Positions 21,219 through 31,400 of a stretch of DNA of 64,000 nucleotides are shown here, one piece after another. Source of the stretch: Pyrus communis. Its lineage: Eukaryota; Streptophyta; Magnoliopsida; Rosales; Rosaceae. Below the pieces are notes generated by a model. That model did not search any database. It was not told the origin of the DNA and was given only the letters and a program-made list of their open reading frames with translations. The stretch lies in contig NC_084806.1 in the NCBI RefSeq assembly GCF_963583255.1, forward strand, positions 13,616,317-13,680,316. Reading direction: 5' to 3'. Positions within the stretch are counted from its first letter, which is position 1; each line of letters opens with the position of its first letter. The translations under genes and the position numbers were made by a program.

Positions 21219-22349
21219 ATGGCACTTGATAATGCTTCTCTTTTGTCACAGCTCATGGAAAGGTCCCAAATGCAAAGCGTTGGTACATTTGATCTTCAAT
21301 CAAGGAATAACGTGTTTTCCAATACTTACAATTCGGATTGGAGTGATCATTCAAACTCTATGTGGTGGGAACCTCAACATGTTCAACAAGAAGGATATTG
21401 GCAGCCACCATATGAGGAGTTCTATTCAACGCCTATGCAGCCACCACAACCTCATATTCAATATGCCCAACCAAACTCAAGTTCGTCAATAAATTATAAT
21501 CAAAAGCTTAATGAATTAATTTGTTTGGTGCAGGGCTCACAAAATCAAGACAATGAGGCTCAACAAGACGGATATTGGCAGCCACCATACGAGGAGTTCT
21601 ATTCAACGCCTATGCAGCCACCACAACCTGCCCAAAGTAATGTAGGTAATTCAAATGATAATGATACGATTTTTCAATTACTTACTACTTTGACGCAGGG
21701 AGTCCAAGCTCAAAACGAAGAGAGGGAAAATCAAGACAAAAGGTTGGACCATTTGGAAAAGCAAATTGGGCAGATCGCGGAGTTCGTAGGACAATTTCGA
21801 GACCAAGGCGAACTCCCTAGTTCAACCATTGCAAATCCGAAGGGAGGATTTGAAACACCTTTGCCGGAGGCACCTATTGCTCCTACGCCATCTAATTCAA
21901 GTAAGGTTGTTCCAAATTTAATTACTTCTAACCCCATTCCACCTAATATCCCTATTCCTTGCAGATTCATGACTTCCAAGGAAGAAGAAGGTGAAAAAGA
22001 CATCTTGGAAGACCTTCCAAAGGTGAAAAGTAGGGAATGTCATGAATTCATCCAAGAGGACGTTCTTGAAACCACAAAACCCAAAGAAGTTGAATTTGAT
22101 GACATTGGACAAGTCATAACCATCACATGCAATCTGGCCAAGTCCAATATCCCTGAAACTTTCAAGGGAGTGGTGTTTGTCATTGAGTTCTTGTCGGACA
22201 AAACAAGTAAGTCATTTTTTCCAAATTCCATTACATTTTATACTAACTTGCTGTTTTTTATGAATCAGGCACCTACACTAGAATTCAAACCAATGCCGGT
22301 TCACTTCAAGTATCACCTTCCATTCAAGGACCAATTCCATGCCGTTTGA
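21219..22349 (+). CDS. Gag-like protein of the Athila-like element (376 aa, no pol fused)
   Basis: This is an uninterrupted ORF from an ATG about 240 bases after the primer site. Residues 59-78 (YWQPPYEEFYSTPMQPPQ core) are repeated at 118-137, a 59-residue duplication. Residues 165-200 form a probable coiled coil (KRLDHLEKQIGQIAEFVGQF), followed by GELPSSTIANPKGGFET. That is the segment found after the capsid in Athila Gag-Pol. The normal N-terminal capsid domain and CCHC knuckle were not seen. The rest (residues 200-376) is Pro- and acid-rich with no recognised domain. The frame ends just before an A37 tract. Because it is intact it may be translated, but whether it packages RNA is unknown. 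Confidence 0.8.
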   Translation: MALDNASLLSQLMERSQMQSVGTFDLQSRNNVFSNTYNSDWSDHSNSMWWEPQHVQQEGYWQPPYEEFYSTPMQPPQPHIQYAQPNSSSSINYNQKLNELICLVQGSQNQDNEAQQDGYWQPPYEEFYSTPMQPPQPAQSNVGNSNDNDTIFQLLTTLTQGVQAQNEERENQDKRLDHLEKQIGQIAEFVGQFRDQGELPSSTIANPKGGFETPLPEAPIAPTPSNSSKVVPNLITSNPIPPNIPIPCRFMTSKEEEGEKDILEDLPKVKSRECHEFIQEDVLETTKPKEVEFDDIGQVITITCNLAKSNIPETFKGVVFVIEFLSDKTSKSFFPNSITFYTNLLFFMNQAPTLEFKPMPVHFKYHLPFKDQFHAV

Positions 22350-22351
22350 TT

Positions 22352-22357
<6 letters not shown>

Positions 22358-22394
<37 letters not shown>
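22358..22394 (+). repeat. A37 homopolymer after the gag-like ORF
   Basis: Thirty-seven A residues start eight bases after the stop codon of the gag-like ORF and separate it from the antisense ORF. The position suggests a junction made by template switching from a polyadenylated RNA. A homopolymer expansion is the simpler alternative. Confidence 0.85.
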
Positions 22395-22396
<2 letters not shown>

Positions 22397-22422
22397 TACT
22401 AAACATGGAAAAAGATGGAGCT

Positions 22423-23076
22423 TCACAAAGGTTGTTTACGTGAAGCCCCACTACGAGGCATCGGAGCAGAAGGCATCGGAGCGGAAGGCATCGGAGCGGA
22501 AGGCATCGGAGCTAGAGCATTCGAGGCCTCAATACTTGGCCAAACGCTGGATGAGCCAGGAAAAATGTGCCTCTGGAAGTAAGCCGCAAGCCTTTGACGG
22601 TCACTTTGACGGTCACTTTGCATTCGACCATTGGATTCTTGCAGCTCATCAAGCTTCCTCTTCATGCCCGTCGAATAGTTGTTTGCAAGCACATGCAAAC
22701 TTCTATTCTCATACTTCAGCTGCTTGATCTCTTGCTTGAGACTTTCCACCTCCGCCATCAATGATTCCACCTGACGGGAGCGGGCAAGCAGGCGTTGGCC
22801 CATGTTGGACACAGAACTCGCACACTGAACACTAAGTGCGAGGGACTCTTGAACGGCCAACTCATCGGACCGTCCTGACAGCAGCCTACTATCTTTTGGA
22901 GTGAGGAGGTTCCTAGCTACTATTGTAGCTGTTGTGGCGTCCTGCATCACGGAGTCTTCACCTGTGAGAGGACCGTTAGAAGATAAGAAAGAAGGGCGCC
23001 ATACGTTACCTTGACGCGGCACGCCCGTATCACTGCTGAGACTCAATTCTAAACTAAGGTTCGATGGGTTTGCCAT
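22423..23076 (-). CDS. Antisense ORF: 217-aa coiled-coil protein carried by the retrotransposon
   Basis: An intact minus-strand ORF (MANPSNLSLELSL...) runs opposite to gag. Residues 1-90 are Ser/Leu-rich with no known fold. Residues 93-165 are strongly coiled-coil (RQVESLMAEVESLKQEIKQL, then MKRKLDELQESNGRMQSD). The C-terminus has four APMPS repeats (about 189-207). I recognise similar sequences in Rosaceae repeats but know no function. The lack of stops in so young an element fits either selection or mere youth. Its leader from 23077 to about 23190 is A/C-rich with no earlier ATG. Antisense additional ORFs are known from Tat-lineage elements, and this one resembles them in position only. It has no plant mobile domain. 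Confidence 0.75.
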   Translation of the reverse strand: MANPSNLSLELSLSSDTGVPRQGNVWRPSFLSSNGPLTGEDSVMQDATTATIVARNLLTPKDSRLLSGRSDELAVQESLALSVQCASSVSNMGQRLLARSRQVESLMAEVESLKQEIKQLKYENRSLHVLANNYSTGMKRKLDELQESNGRMQSDRQSDRQRLAAYFQRHIFPGSSSVWPSIEASNALAPMPSAPMPSAPMPSAPMPRSGASRKQPL

Positions 23077-23190
23077 TTTTCAAAAGTGTTCAAAGAGATG
23101 GGGTGGATGGAGTTAATTCTCAAAGGGCCGGAGTCGATTTTCAAGAATGGGCAATCTAAAGAGTGTGTTTGTTGTGGTGATCGATAGCTC

Positions 23191-23199
23191 TATAAAAAG
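23191..23199 (+). promoter_or_regulatory. TATA-like motif upstream of the antisense ORF (bidirectional candidate)
   Basis: TATAAAAAG on the plus strand follows AGCTC. The complement CTTTTTATAGAGC could serve the minus-strand ORF, whose ATG is about 115 bases away. The plus-strand reading is the better TATA match. The direction of any use is undecided. Confidence 0.35.
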
Positions 23200-23249
23200 C
23201 CAAGGCGACGCGTCCACCGATTAAAAAAACCGGAATTTCCGACGTAAGT

Positions 23250-23515
23250 TAGGCGACGCGTTCTCGGCTTTTCAGAAGACGCGTTCAACTTTGTCAAAAG
23301 ATTTCTTCTTTTCAGACAACACGTGGAGGCCATCATCGCAACTACATATCTTTAGCCGATAAGCGCAAAGTCCGGCGACGCTTTCTCTGCTTTTCAGAAA
23401 AACGCGTGCAGCTTTGTCAAAAGGAGCCGCATCCGCACGACTACGTGTCGTTCAGAAAGCGAAGGGGCGTCGTTCAGAAATCGAAGGGGCGTCGTTCAGA
23501 AATCGAAGAGGCGCC
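23250..23515. repeat. GC-rich tandem repeats beside the antisense ORF
   Basis: Two copies of a roughly 52-bp unit (about 23250-23300 and 23371-23422) share GGCGACGC, GCTTTTCAGAA, ACGCGT and CTTTGTCAAAAG. Three copies of a roughly 24-bp unit (GGGGCGTCGTTCAGAAATCGAA) follow at about 23452-23515. Base composition is clearly richer in GC than the AT-rich neighbourhood. They lie upstream of the antisense ORF, where enhancer repeats would be expected. Confidence 0.7.
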
Positions 23516-24394
23516 ACTATTTCAAAAAGCCGGATTTGCGGGATCAAAACGTTTGTCGACAAGGGTAAAAGAACAATACCACCACTTGATATTATCTCTA
23601 TATATGTCGACCTTCGTCTTTTATGGCAAGGCAAACCTGAAGAAAATGCCCAACTCTCCCTCACCTCTGAGGGTGCACTCCCAGCAAAGCCTTTCGAAAT
23701 ACTCAATTCTTTCTTCTTCCCCAAAGATGATACCAGATGCCTGGAGTACAGATGACCCAGGAGGAAATGGCGGATTGAAGTGTGCTGATTCATTCACCGC
23801 TTCTTCAAAAGCAAAGGTATCTCATATCATCAAGGTCAAAAGCAAAAGTATCTCATATCATGCTCTTTCCCTGTCTTTTTCTTTGTCCTTGTTCTTACTC
23901 GCATGGAAAAGTGAAAGAAGCAATCAGCCGGCACTTGGAGTCAGTCTTCCGATCTGGATCCGATTGCCTGGAATTTATTCCTGATTGCTTACCTAGCGTT
24001 GCTCTCGAGTAGTCATCTTCAACGGTTGATACACTTCCAGAGAAGGGACCACTCCTGCAAAGATTGAACAAAGAAACAGATAAAAGGGGAAAGCTCAGAC
24101 CTTCGAGGGAGACCAAAAGAATCCTGCTGCCCAATTCAAGAGTAGCACAAAGGAAAATCAACGATGGGAGGAACCCCTGTGGAATCAACAACATCAAGCC
24201 TCAATGCAATCAACAAGGAGAAGATGAAATTTACATTCCACAACCAGATTTGCGTCTCTAAACTCTTCTCTTTGTTATTTACATTATGCCATGTTTAGTA
24301 TGTTTCGTTGCTGTTGTTATGTTTACTTTTGTTTGTTGTGATTTTAAGCTTAAACATTGAGGACAATGGTTAATTTAAGTGTGGGGGGTAACTA
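23516..24394 (+). other. Captured block of unknown origin in the element interior
   Basis: Plus-strand frames (192 and 113 aa from 23406-23414) overlap each other and show no recognised domain. A TCTATATATGTCG motif lies near 23594. A duplicated AAAGCAAAGGTATCTCATATCATC-like unit occurs at 23808-23832 and 23840-23862. It ends in TTAAGTGTGGGGGG at 24374-24387, a polypurine-tract-like motif. I cannot say whether this is old retrotransposon or host sequence. Confidence 0.45.
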
Positions 24395-24506
24395 AGTATA
24401 TCTGATGCAAATTCGTGGGATTTTATCACCCATAACTTCAAATGTTGTTCCTTGCTGTTTTAAAACGTTTTTAAGATGTTTTAGAGTGTTTTAATATGTT
24501 TTGTTT
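24395..24506 (+). repeat. Internal direct repeat, copy B
   Basis: It matches 21079-21189 from GTATATCTGATGC to GTTTTGTTT, directly after a polypurine-tract-like motif. The flanks then diverge. Confidence 0.85.
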
Positions 24507-26066
24507 TTATAAATCCGAAAAACATATAAAAATTTGAAAAACATGTTTTGAAAAGCCTAAAAAGAGTGTTTTGAGTCGTTTTTGTGTGTTTATGTCTTAG
24601 GGTACCTTCCAACACAATGACGAGGATTTGGTTTGTAATTGCATGACTATTAAAAAGAGTTATAAACATAGAGAAAAGTTTGATTTACTCTTGGTATATG
24701 CTTGGTTATGGTTATAATGTATGACTTCACATGAAAAATTCGTTTTTGTAACATGCTTGAAGGAAGGAACTCAAACAAACGCTACAACCCTGTGAGACTC
24801 GAGCCATTACCTTCTTTGGAGAGTTATATTCTGTGATTCTTTGTTTTCTAAAGTTGTTGCATGATCTCAATATTCCTTGCTTGGTTGCTACTTAGAATGC
24901 AATTGTATCATGATAGAACTAAATGCTAGAACTTATATCCGTTTCATTCAAAGCATGATATTGATTGCATAACATACAATAAGATGAAGTTGTTAGTCAA
25001 GCCAAAGCCAAAAAGCCTATCCCTTTTCACATGTATTGTAGGATTACCCCTTTTGAGCCTTTTCAAGCTTATTTTCTTTGTTAACCACATTATCCTCACC
25101 TAGCCTAGATTAGGACTTTCCATACCCTTGTTCTTAAAGGATAGTGAAGCATGACTTAGAATGAACTCCTTTTGATCAATATATTGCAGAAAATAAGTGT
25201 GGGGGAAGATAATAGGGCACGGCCAAAGAATGAAATAAAAAAAATAAAAAAAATTCGTGGAAAAAAAAAAAAAAAAATAGAAAAGTGTTGAAAAGAAAGA
25301 AAAAGAGTTGAAAAATAAGTGAGAATGATCTCACAAGCATTGGTTATTGAAGGAAGGGTCCAAAAGAGTGAATTTGACCCTAGTTGTTGCATGAATCTTC
25401 CCTTGTGTTTAAAAGTTGATTTCTGCCATTAAAAGTGAGTTCAAGTGTCAATTTCATTACTTCGCTTCCTATTACTTTAAAAACCTTTGTTTTACATTAC
25501 CTTTCTTTGTTAAAACATTACCCTTAGCCCCTTCACAACCCTCAACTTCTATCTTGATGTTATGTGTTCAATTTGTGGAGTTTGGAATTGATATGAGCTT
25601 ATGGAATCACTGGTTCTCATTCTAAGTAGTAGCATTCCATTCATGAGATCATATTCTTGTCATTATTGTAAATCCAGAAAATGCTTTCTTTGTTATAACA
25701 TATGTGAGATACTAGTCTTTCATGTTTACATCAATCTCTCACATATAACTAGTGTAGGGTGTGTAGTCAGAAAATCTGTGTGAAAATAGAGTGCATTCTT
25801 GTAAGGATTTGAGAAAATTCTCTAAGGCATGTTACTACATTCGAAATGTGTTTTAAATGCTTAATTGTGAACTAGTATGTGGTGACTATGATTAAGAATG
25901 TACTTAAGTGTAAAGATGGCTAAAATCTGTGGGAATAATGATTTTTAACATGTCATGTGCATTGGAAATCCCTGAGACAATTGTTGGAAGGTGTAGGTTG
26001 TGTTTTGTTCGTTTTGTTTTGTTTTTGGTTTCTTTTGTTTTGTTTTGCTCGAGGACTAGCAAAAGC
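24507..26066 (+). other. Non-coding 3' interior of the Athila-like element
   Basis: There is no open frame over 80 codons and no pol domain. A second polypurine-like motif, TAAGTGTGGGGGAAG, lies at 25194-25208. An A-rich tract (25227-25280) follows. This matches the long non-coding stretch that Athila elements carry before the 3' LTR. Confidence 0.6.
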
Positions 26067-26082
26067 TAAGTGTGGGGGAATT
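26067..26082 (+). other. Polypurine tract of the Athila-like element
   Basis: AAGTGTGGGGGAATT directly precedes the TG start of the 3' LTR at 26083, the expected place for plus-strand priming. Confidence 0.85.
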
Positions 26083-28334
26083 TGATAGGAGCATATTCAT
26101 GCGACTTAAATGGCTTGTTCTCGTGCATTTACGTTATGTTTCTTTAGTTATTTTAGTCCTTTATGCTTCTTTTGTGTGTTTTCAGGTTCTAAGGGCAAAG
26201 TATGCAAAAGGATGCCTTTTGGAGCCTTTTGGAGCAAATTAGAGATTGGAATGGATATCATATGCTTGGAGCCAAGAGGATGGACAAAATTGAAGGATTC
26301 CTACTCCATTGCAGCCACATGCACATTCAATCATTCACACCAAAACCTTGCACATGCTTTCCCATTTCATTATTCATTCACTTTGCAGCCACCATTCACT
26401 CTTTAATCCACATGCATTCATAATCATTCACACCTTGCAGCCACTCCACATGCATTTCCAGCTTTCCACCAACCTCCTAGCTGTCATATTCCCTCTTTTT
26501 CACCTATAAATAAACATCCATTGCAGCCACATGCATTCCCCCTTTAATCCACATGCTCTCCCATTTCAGATTGCATTCCCACTCACCACAAATCAGCCAC
26601 ATGCATTTTGCCTTTCATCATTGCATCACAAATCAGCCACATGCACTTTTCCTTTCATCATTGCACCACAAATCAGCCATATGCACATTCACCCCTTTCT
26701 CCACCTATAAATAAGCATCCATTGCAGCCACAAAACTCATTCCCATATTCAGAAATTCTCATACACTCTTCCATACACATTCATTCACGCCAGAAATTCA
26801 TTCCCTCTCTCTAACACAGCCATACTTCACCATTCTTCATATTTTCTGCCCAAAAACACTCCTTGCCTTCCCTATTAATCCAAACACCACTCCCCAAACC
26901 ATTCACACCACCAAACCTCACCTTAGACCTTGTGCTACAACAACAAGGAAGAGAAGAGTGCCTAAACGTTCATACAATTCAAGTTTGAGTTGTTGGAATG
27001 TTTAGGTGTTTCTTTGATTTCAATGTTTAAATTCAATTCTCTTTGTTTTGTACGTATGAGGAATGGAAGAGAAGAGTGCCTAAACGTTCATACAATTCAA
27101 GTTTGAGTTGTTGGAATGTTTAGGTGTTTCTTTGATTTCAAAGTTATGAGGAACTAAACCCCCCTTGGTTAGGGGGGAATTCGAAATATATGTTTATGCT
27201 TGCATTTTGATTTGATTACATCTAATTGCGTTTCATAAGTTGTGGATTCAATTTGTTTAACCGTTTGATTGATAACTTATTTATGTATGTTTATTGAGAG
27301 TGCACGCTTAATTTTCATGCATGAATATGACGCTAGAATATAAGTGAGTTTCACCTAATAGTTACGAACTTATATTCACAAGTAGTGGAGGTTGCTTATA
27401 AACAATCGCGTTAAACGAATTCTTGGCATAAGTTTCATGCGTATTCCATAGTAACGAATGCCTCGTCAACACTTATAATTTTCATAGAGCGTAATGATTC
27501 TTGCTTGTATCTCTATTATGCAATCATGTAGGGGACTTGTGGGGAATGTTTTGAATTGTTGTATGCGCTAACCCATCCAATTCAATAACGTTAGGAAGAT
27601 TTGAAGGTTAATTAGTGCATCACGGTTAACTTGGGGTGTTGAGAATTCATGGTTTATTGAAATGCAATTGGAAATCATTTTATTATGCAAGTGTAACATG
27701 TGTGGAGATGAACCCCTTAGCTAGGTTCCCATCCATTCAATTCCATCAAATTCATATTTACATTCTGTTTTAATTTAAATCTGTGCATTTAGCTTAATTT
27801 CGTCAAAACCTAAATCCCCCTTTACTTTAATGTCCAATTTAGTTAGAAAGTATCTTAGTTTGTGTTTATAAGTGTTTTGATTCAGTTTGTTACATAAATT
27901 CGTCCAAATTCACCAAAGTGCTCAAAACTGCCCAGAAAGTGATTTTAAGGCAGTTTTGAGTGTTTTGGGTGATGTTTGAGTCTTTTGGTTTGTTTTAGTG
28001 TTTTAAAGTTTAGTTTTGCATTCTTTGAGTCTAGTATAGTGTTTTATATTGTGTTTTTACGTTTGAATCAAACCATAATCTTAAATTCGTCCAACATTGG
28101 GTTTAAGGTCAGAAACTGCCTAGTTAGTGTTTTTAGGCAGTTTTGAGTCTTTTGAACTTGTTTTGAGTCCTTTGAGTCTTTGTGAACGTTTTTAACTTTG
28201 TTTTTACGTTTTTGAGTCAAATCCAAGTGATTAACAATCCCTCCTAATCCCCGGTCCAGAACGATCCCTACTTACATACTTACTACAATTGACAAAAAGA
28301 GGGTTTAATTTGTGTGCGTATAAATATCGCATCA
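26083..28334 (+). repeat. 3' LTR of the Athila-like element
   Basis: It is 2252 bp, the same length as the 5' LTR, with three differences seen. It is followed directly by the CATTA target duplication. Confidence 0.95.
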
Positions 28335-28447
28335 CATTACATGACATAACAGTCAACAAAAGTCAACATCTTTGCCTCGAAGGGCATTTTCGTAAATTCA
28401 CATATAAAAATTATAAAGACTATAATTTTTTGGAACGGGTCATTACA
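28335..28447 (-). repeat. 3' LTR (start) of the old gypsy element
   Basis: The minus strand begins TGTAATGACCCGTTCC at 28447, a common plant gypsy LTR start. It runs to the CATTA duplication, where the Athila-like element interrupts it. The rest lies at 16718-18705. Confidence 0.8.
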
Positions 28448-31400
28448 ATCTACTCCTCTTAAGAAAATTTCGTCCCAAAAATTTAAAATTACTTGCTAAA
28501 TGTAAGATACTCGAAAATAGGGAGAAAAGATGTATATAAATACATACACAAGGAAGAAATCGAGTTAGAGCGGTTGCATAAAAGAGAATGCCATTCCGTC
28601 GCGATCGGATTGCAATTATTCCTCTTTCATGCCTCCAAGCTCATACCTTTTTCCTTCCTCGATAATATAGTAGTATAATACCCGTATAAACTGTATGGTT
28701 GAAAACACCAATCATTACGTAAAACATAAGGAAAAATATATAGATATAATAAAATATCAAAAATAGATATATATATATATATATGTATGTATATTTATAT
28801 AAAAATGTACGATTCAAATACTTATATTGAGTTTAAAACCAAGAGTGGAAATAATTCACCCAAAATTTGTAATGGCAGAAAAACCCCTATAAATAAAATA
28901 ACGTAGTAGAAAAATATTTGCACGAAAAATCAAAACCCAAAATGAAAATGGACCTATCCAAACATTCGTCGTGTCATGAACTTCGAGAATGAGTCCGAAC
29001 CATAGCTAACTAGTAAGTGTTGCCGTAGATGAGCCGTCTTGCCCACTTGATTAGTGAACCTAACAATTAAGCCATCAATATTACAGTCTACAGCCTGTAA
29101 TGCCGATAACTCATCCTTGTCTCAATAAGCCAGTGAGAAGTTCCCGAGGATGCCAAAATATTGTTTTGCTCCTCATGTGCGAATATGCCTAGATCGTCTA
29201 ATTCTTGCCTCGATCGCGATATCGTACTATCCTAGAGCGCACCAAACCAACTACTAGAAGTGTTTCGACGTCCTCCCACAACAATAAGACCCTGGAGTGA
29301 AGCAGTGGAAATATATGTAGAGACAAACATATATTGCGAAAAGCTTCCTTCGTGACTAATCACTAGAGTTACTCTCCAAATCGAAGGGTATAAGATCTAG
29401 AAGCTTAAAGTAGAGAAACTACATCTCTGATTATATTCTTCGAATGACAGTTGCAGTTTTGAGCCACATTTGAAAATTAACACCACAATTGCCAAGCTCA
29501 TAACCTACGTTCATACTTTCACCAATACCATGCTGAAATACTGCTCAATCCTCAAAGCCACTTGGAATTTTTTTTTTTTTTTGGTAAGTTTGGTAATTTG
29601 TAAGAAGATTATACTCCAATGGTTCCTGCTAGCATCTATATGAAACTAGCGCACGCATCCGTTGAGTTGACCTATCGTGAATTCTTCACTGATTGAGCTA
29701 GAAACCATGTCGAGAAGGCTAAAAGAACACTCAAGAATTTGAGAGTCAAAACAAGTTCATCAAATTTAAAGTTCAAGATATCTAGATTGATTGCCTATCA
29801 TCACACTACAAAAACAACTTCCGAAATATTCAATCACCAACGGTAACAATCTATTCAACGAAGTATTTGGCGAGTGATTGAAGAATTAATGATCACAACT
29901 AGATTTCAACATCTGAGCAATTCTTCTGAACAGTCTACCTATCTTTGGAACAATACGAACTGCAGTAGAGTATACATGTACCCAAAGTTGACTAAAATGT
30001 CTTTACAGCACAAATGGGTGAATATGGAGTCATAGTCAGAAAAGATGATGATCGAAATGCCAGAAAATCCGATAAATTTAAGAATGGGTAATTTTACCAA
30101 GTGGTCTAAAATGTAGTCCCTCTGGACCAATGAAAAATGGGTTGACTTGTCAAATCGATCTATAAACATCAAAACATCATCATAATTTCCACATGTACAA
30201 GATACCTCGTACTAGGAGCTTATGGTGATATTTCCCATTTGCATTTGGATAGAAAAAGTGATTATAACCATTCAAACGATTTCTTGATGGGTTAGACGTA
30301 ACGTCATATCGATACTCGTGAACTTCAACTGGAATGGGATAAGGAAGACTGAAAATGTTTAGGGGTAGAAACAACTCTTACTATGATGCTTAATAATTAC
30401 ATTTGCACAACCGGGATGATCCACGATAGTGCAATCATAGACGTTGATTTAGTTCTTCCAATGTTGTTGTCAGAAACTTAGCTTTTTCCAAAAGTAAGTG
30501 AAATTGGGAAGTTCTAAGGTTAATAAAGATTTTGGACATATTTCTCCATAGAGAAGTACCATTCAGTTTTTAGACGAAAATGACAACTGTTGACTCTAGG
30601 TCATATATATGATGGTTCATTTTGAACGGTTCTACCGTTAGGAAATTTAAGTGATACTCCATCATACTGCCTCTACACAGTTGAAATATCCGAGGAACAC
30701 GTCATCATGGATTTCCAAAATGATCAACCTCATCAAAAAGTGTAAAGCGATGGTGAAGTGAGAATAACAGTTCGGTCGTCAGAAACTTTATCCATAATCA
30801 ACACCCCAAGCTTAACTAACTTTCGTTGGCCAATAAGTGAGGAAAAACACTATAGCCGAAAATCGCTAACAAATTGTCGATAAACTCGACAAGACTAAGG
30901 ATATCTCAAATCTCACAACACTTTGTGAGAATTTCAACCTTCTTCCTCTAAACTCTTTTTGGAAAAAGGAAAGAATATCGTCTGCGAAGATCACGTCTCC
31001 TGAGATAAGTACCAATGTAAACAAAATTAATGTTTGAGAAATTTGGTCTCACTGCCTAAGTAGATGAGAAAGTTGTTGAAAAGACTACTATGAAGTCGTC
31101 GGGTTATGGAAGAAAACTCGAGTTACAAAGGGTGGGTCAGCTAGATCATCAGCTCGAAATAGAGGATAACCATTTTTAGTCGTCACCCGAGGAAGTTGCT
31201 AAAATCTAGGTAAAGTTCCCTAACTAAGGGGCTTGGTTGAATAAATTCCTAAACGGTAAAAGTTCTTCCAAATGATATGAGTTGCTCGAAAAGACACAAG
31301 GAAACTAGTGTAGTATAAGAAAGTGGATTGATGATAATATCTCAGATAAGACTTTGGAATATGACGCCTAAACGTACGTCCTTAAAACGTACCATAGTAC

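Larger units (their letters stand above)
18706..28334 (+). mobile_element. Young non-autonomous Athila-like gypsy retrotransposon
   Basis: Two 2252-bp LTRs (18706-20957 and 26083-28334) begin TGATAGGAGCAT and end TATCGCATCA. They are flanked by a perfect CATTA target duplication (18701-18705 and 28335-28339). By eye the LTRs differ at three sites: a G/A near 18906/26283, an A/G near 20876/28253 and an A/G near 20923. A tRNA-Asp-type primer site and a polypurine tract are in place. The 5125-bp interior has a gag-like ORF but no protease, RT, RNase H or integrase, so it must borrow them. It also contains an antisense ORF. It lies inside the 3' LTR of an older gypsy element. Confidence 0.93.

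Noticed and set aside
23406..23984. 192-codon plus-strand ORF in the Athila-like interior
   Set aside because: It starts inside the GC-rich tandem repeats, overlaps two other open frames and has no recognised domain. It is kept only as part of an unknown captured block.
29804..29818. CACTACAAAAACAAC, like the end of a CACTA transposon
   Set aside because: No matching inverted end (TTTTGTAGTG) or 3-bp duplication was found. It lies inside a decayed gypsy interior.
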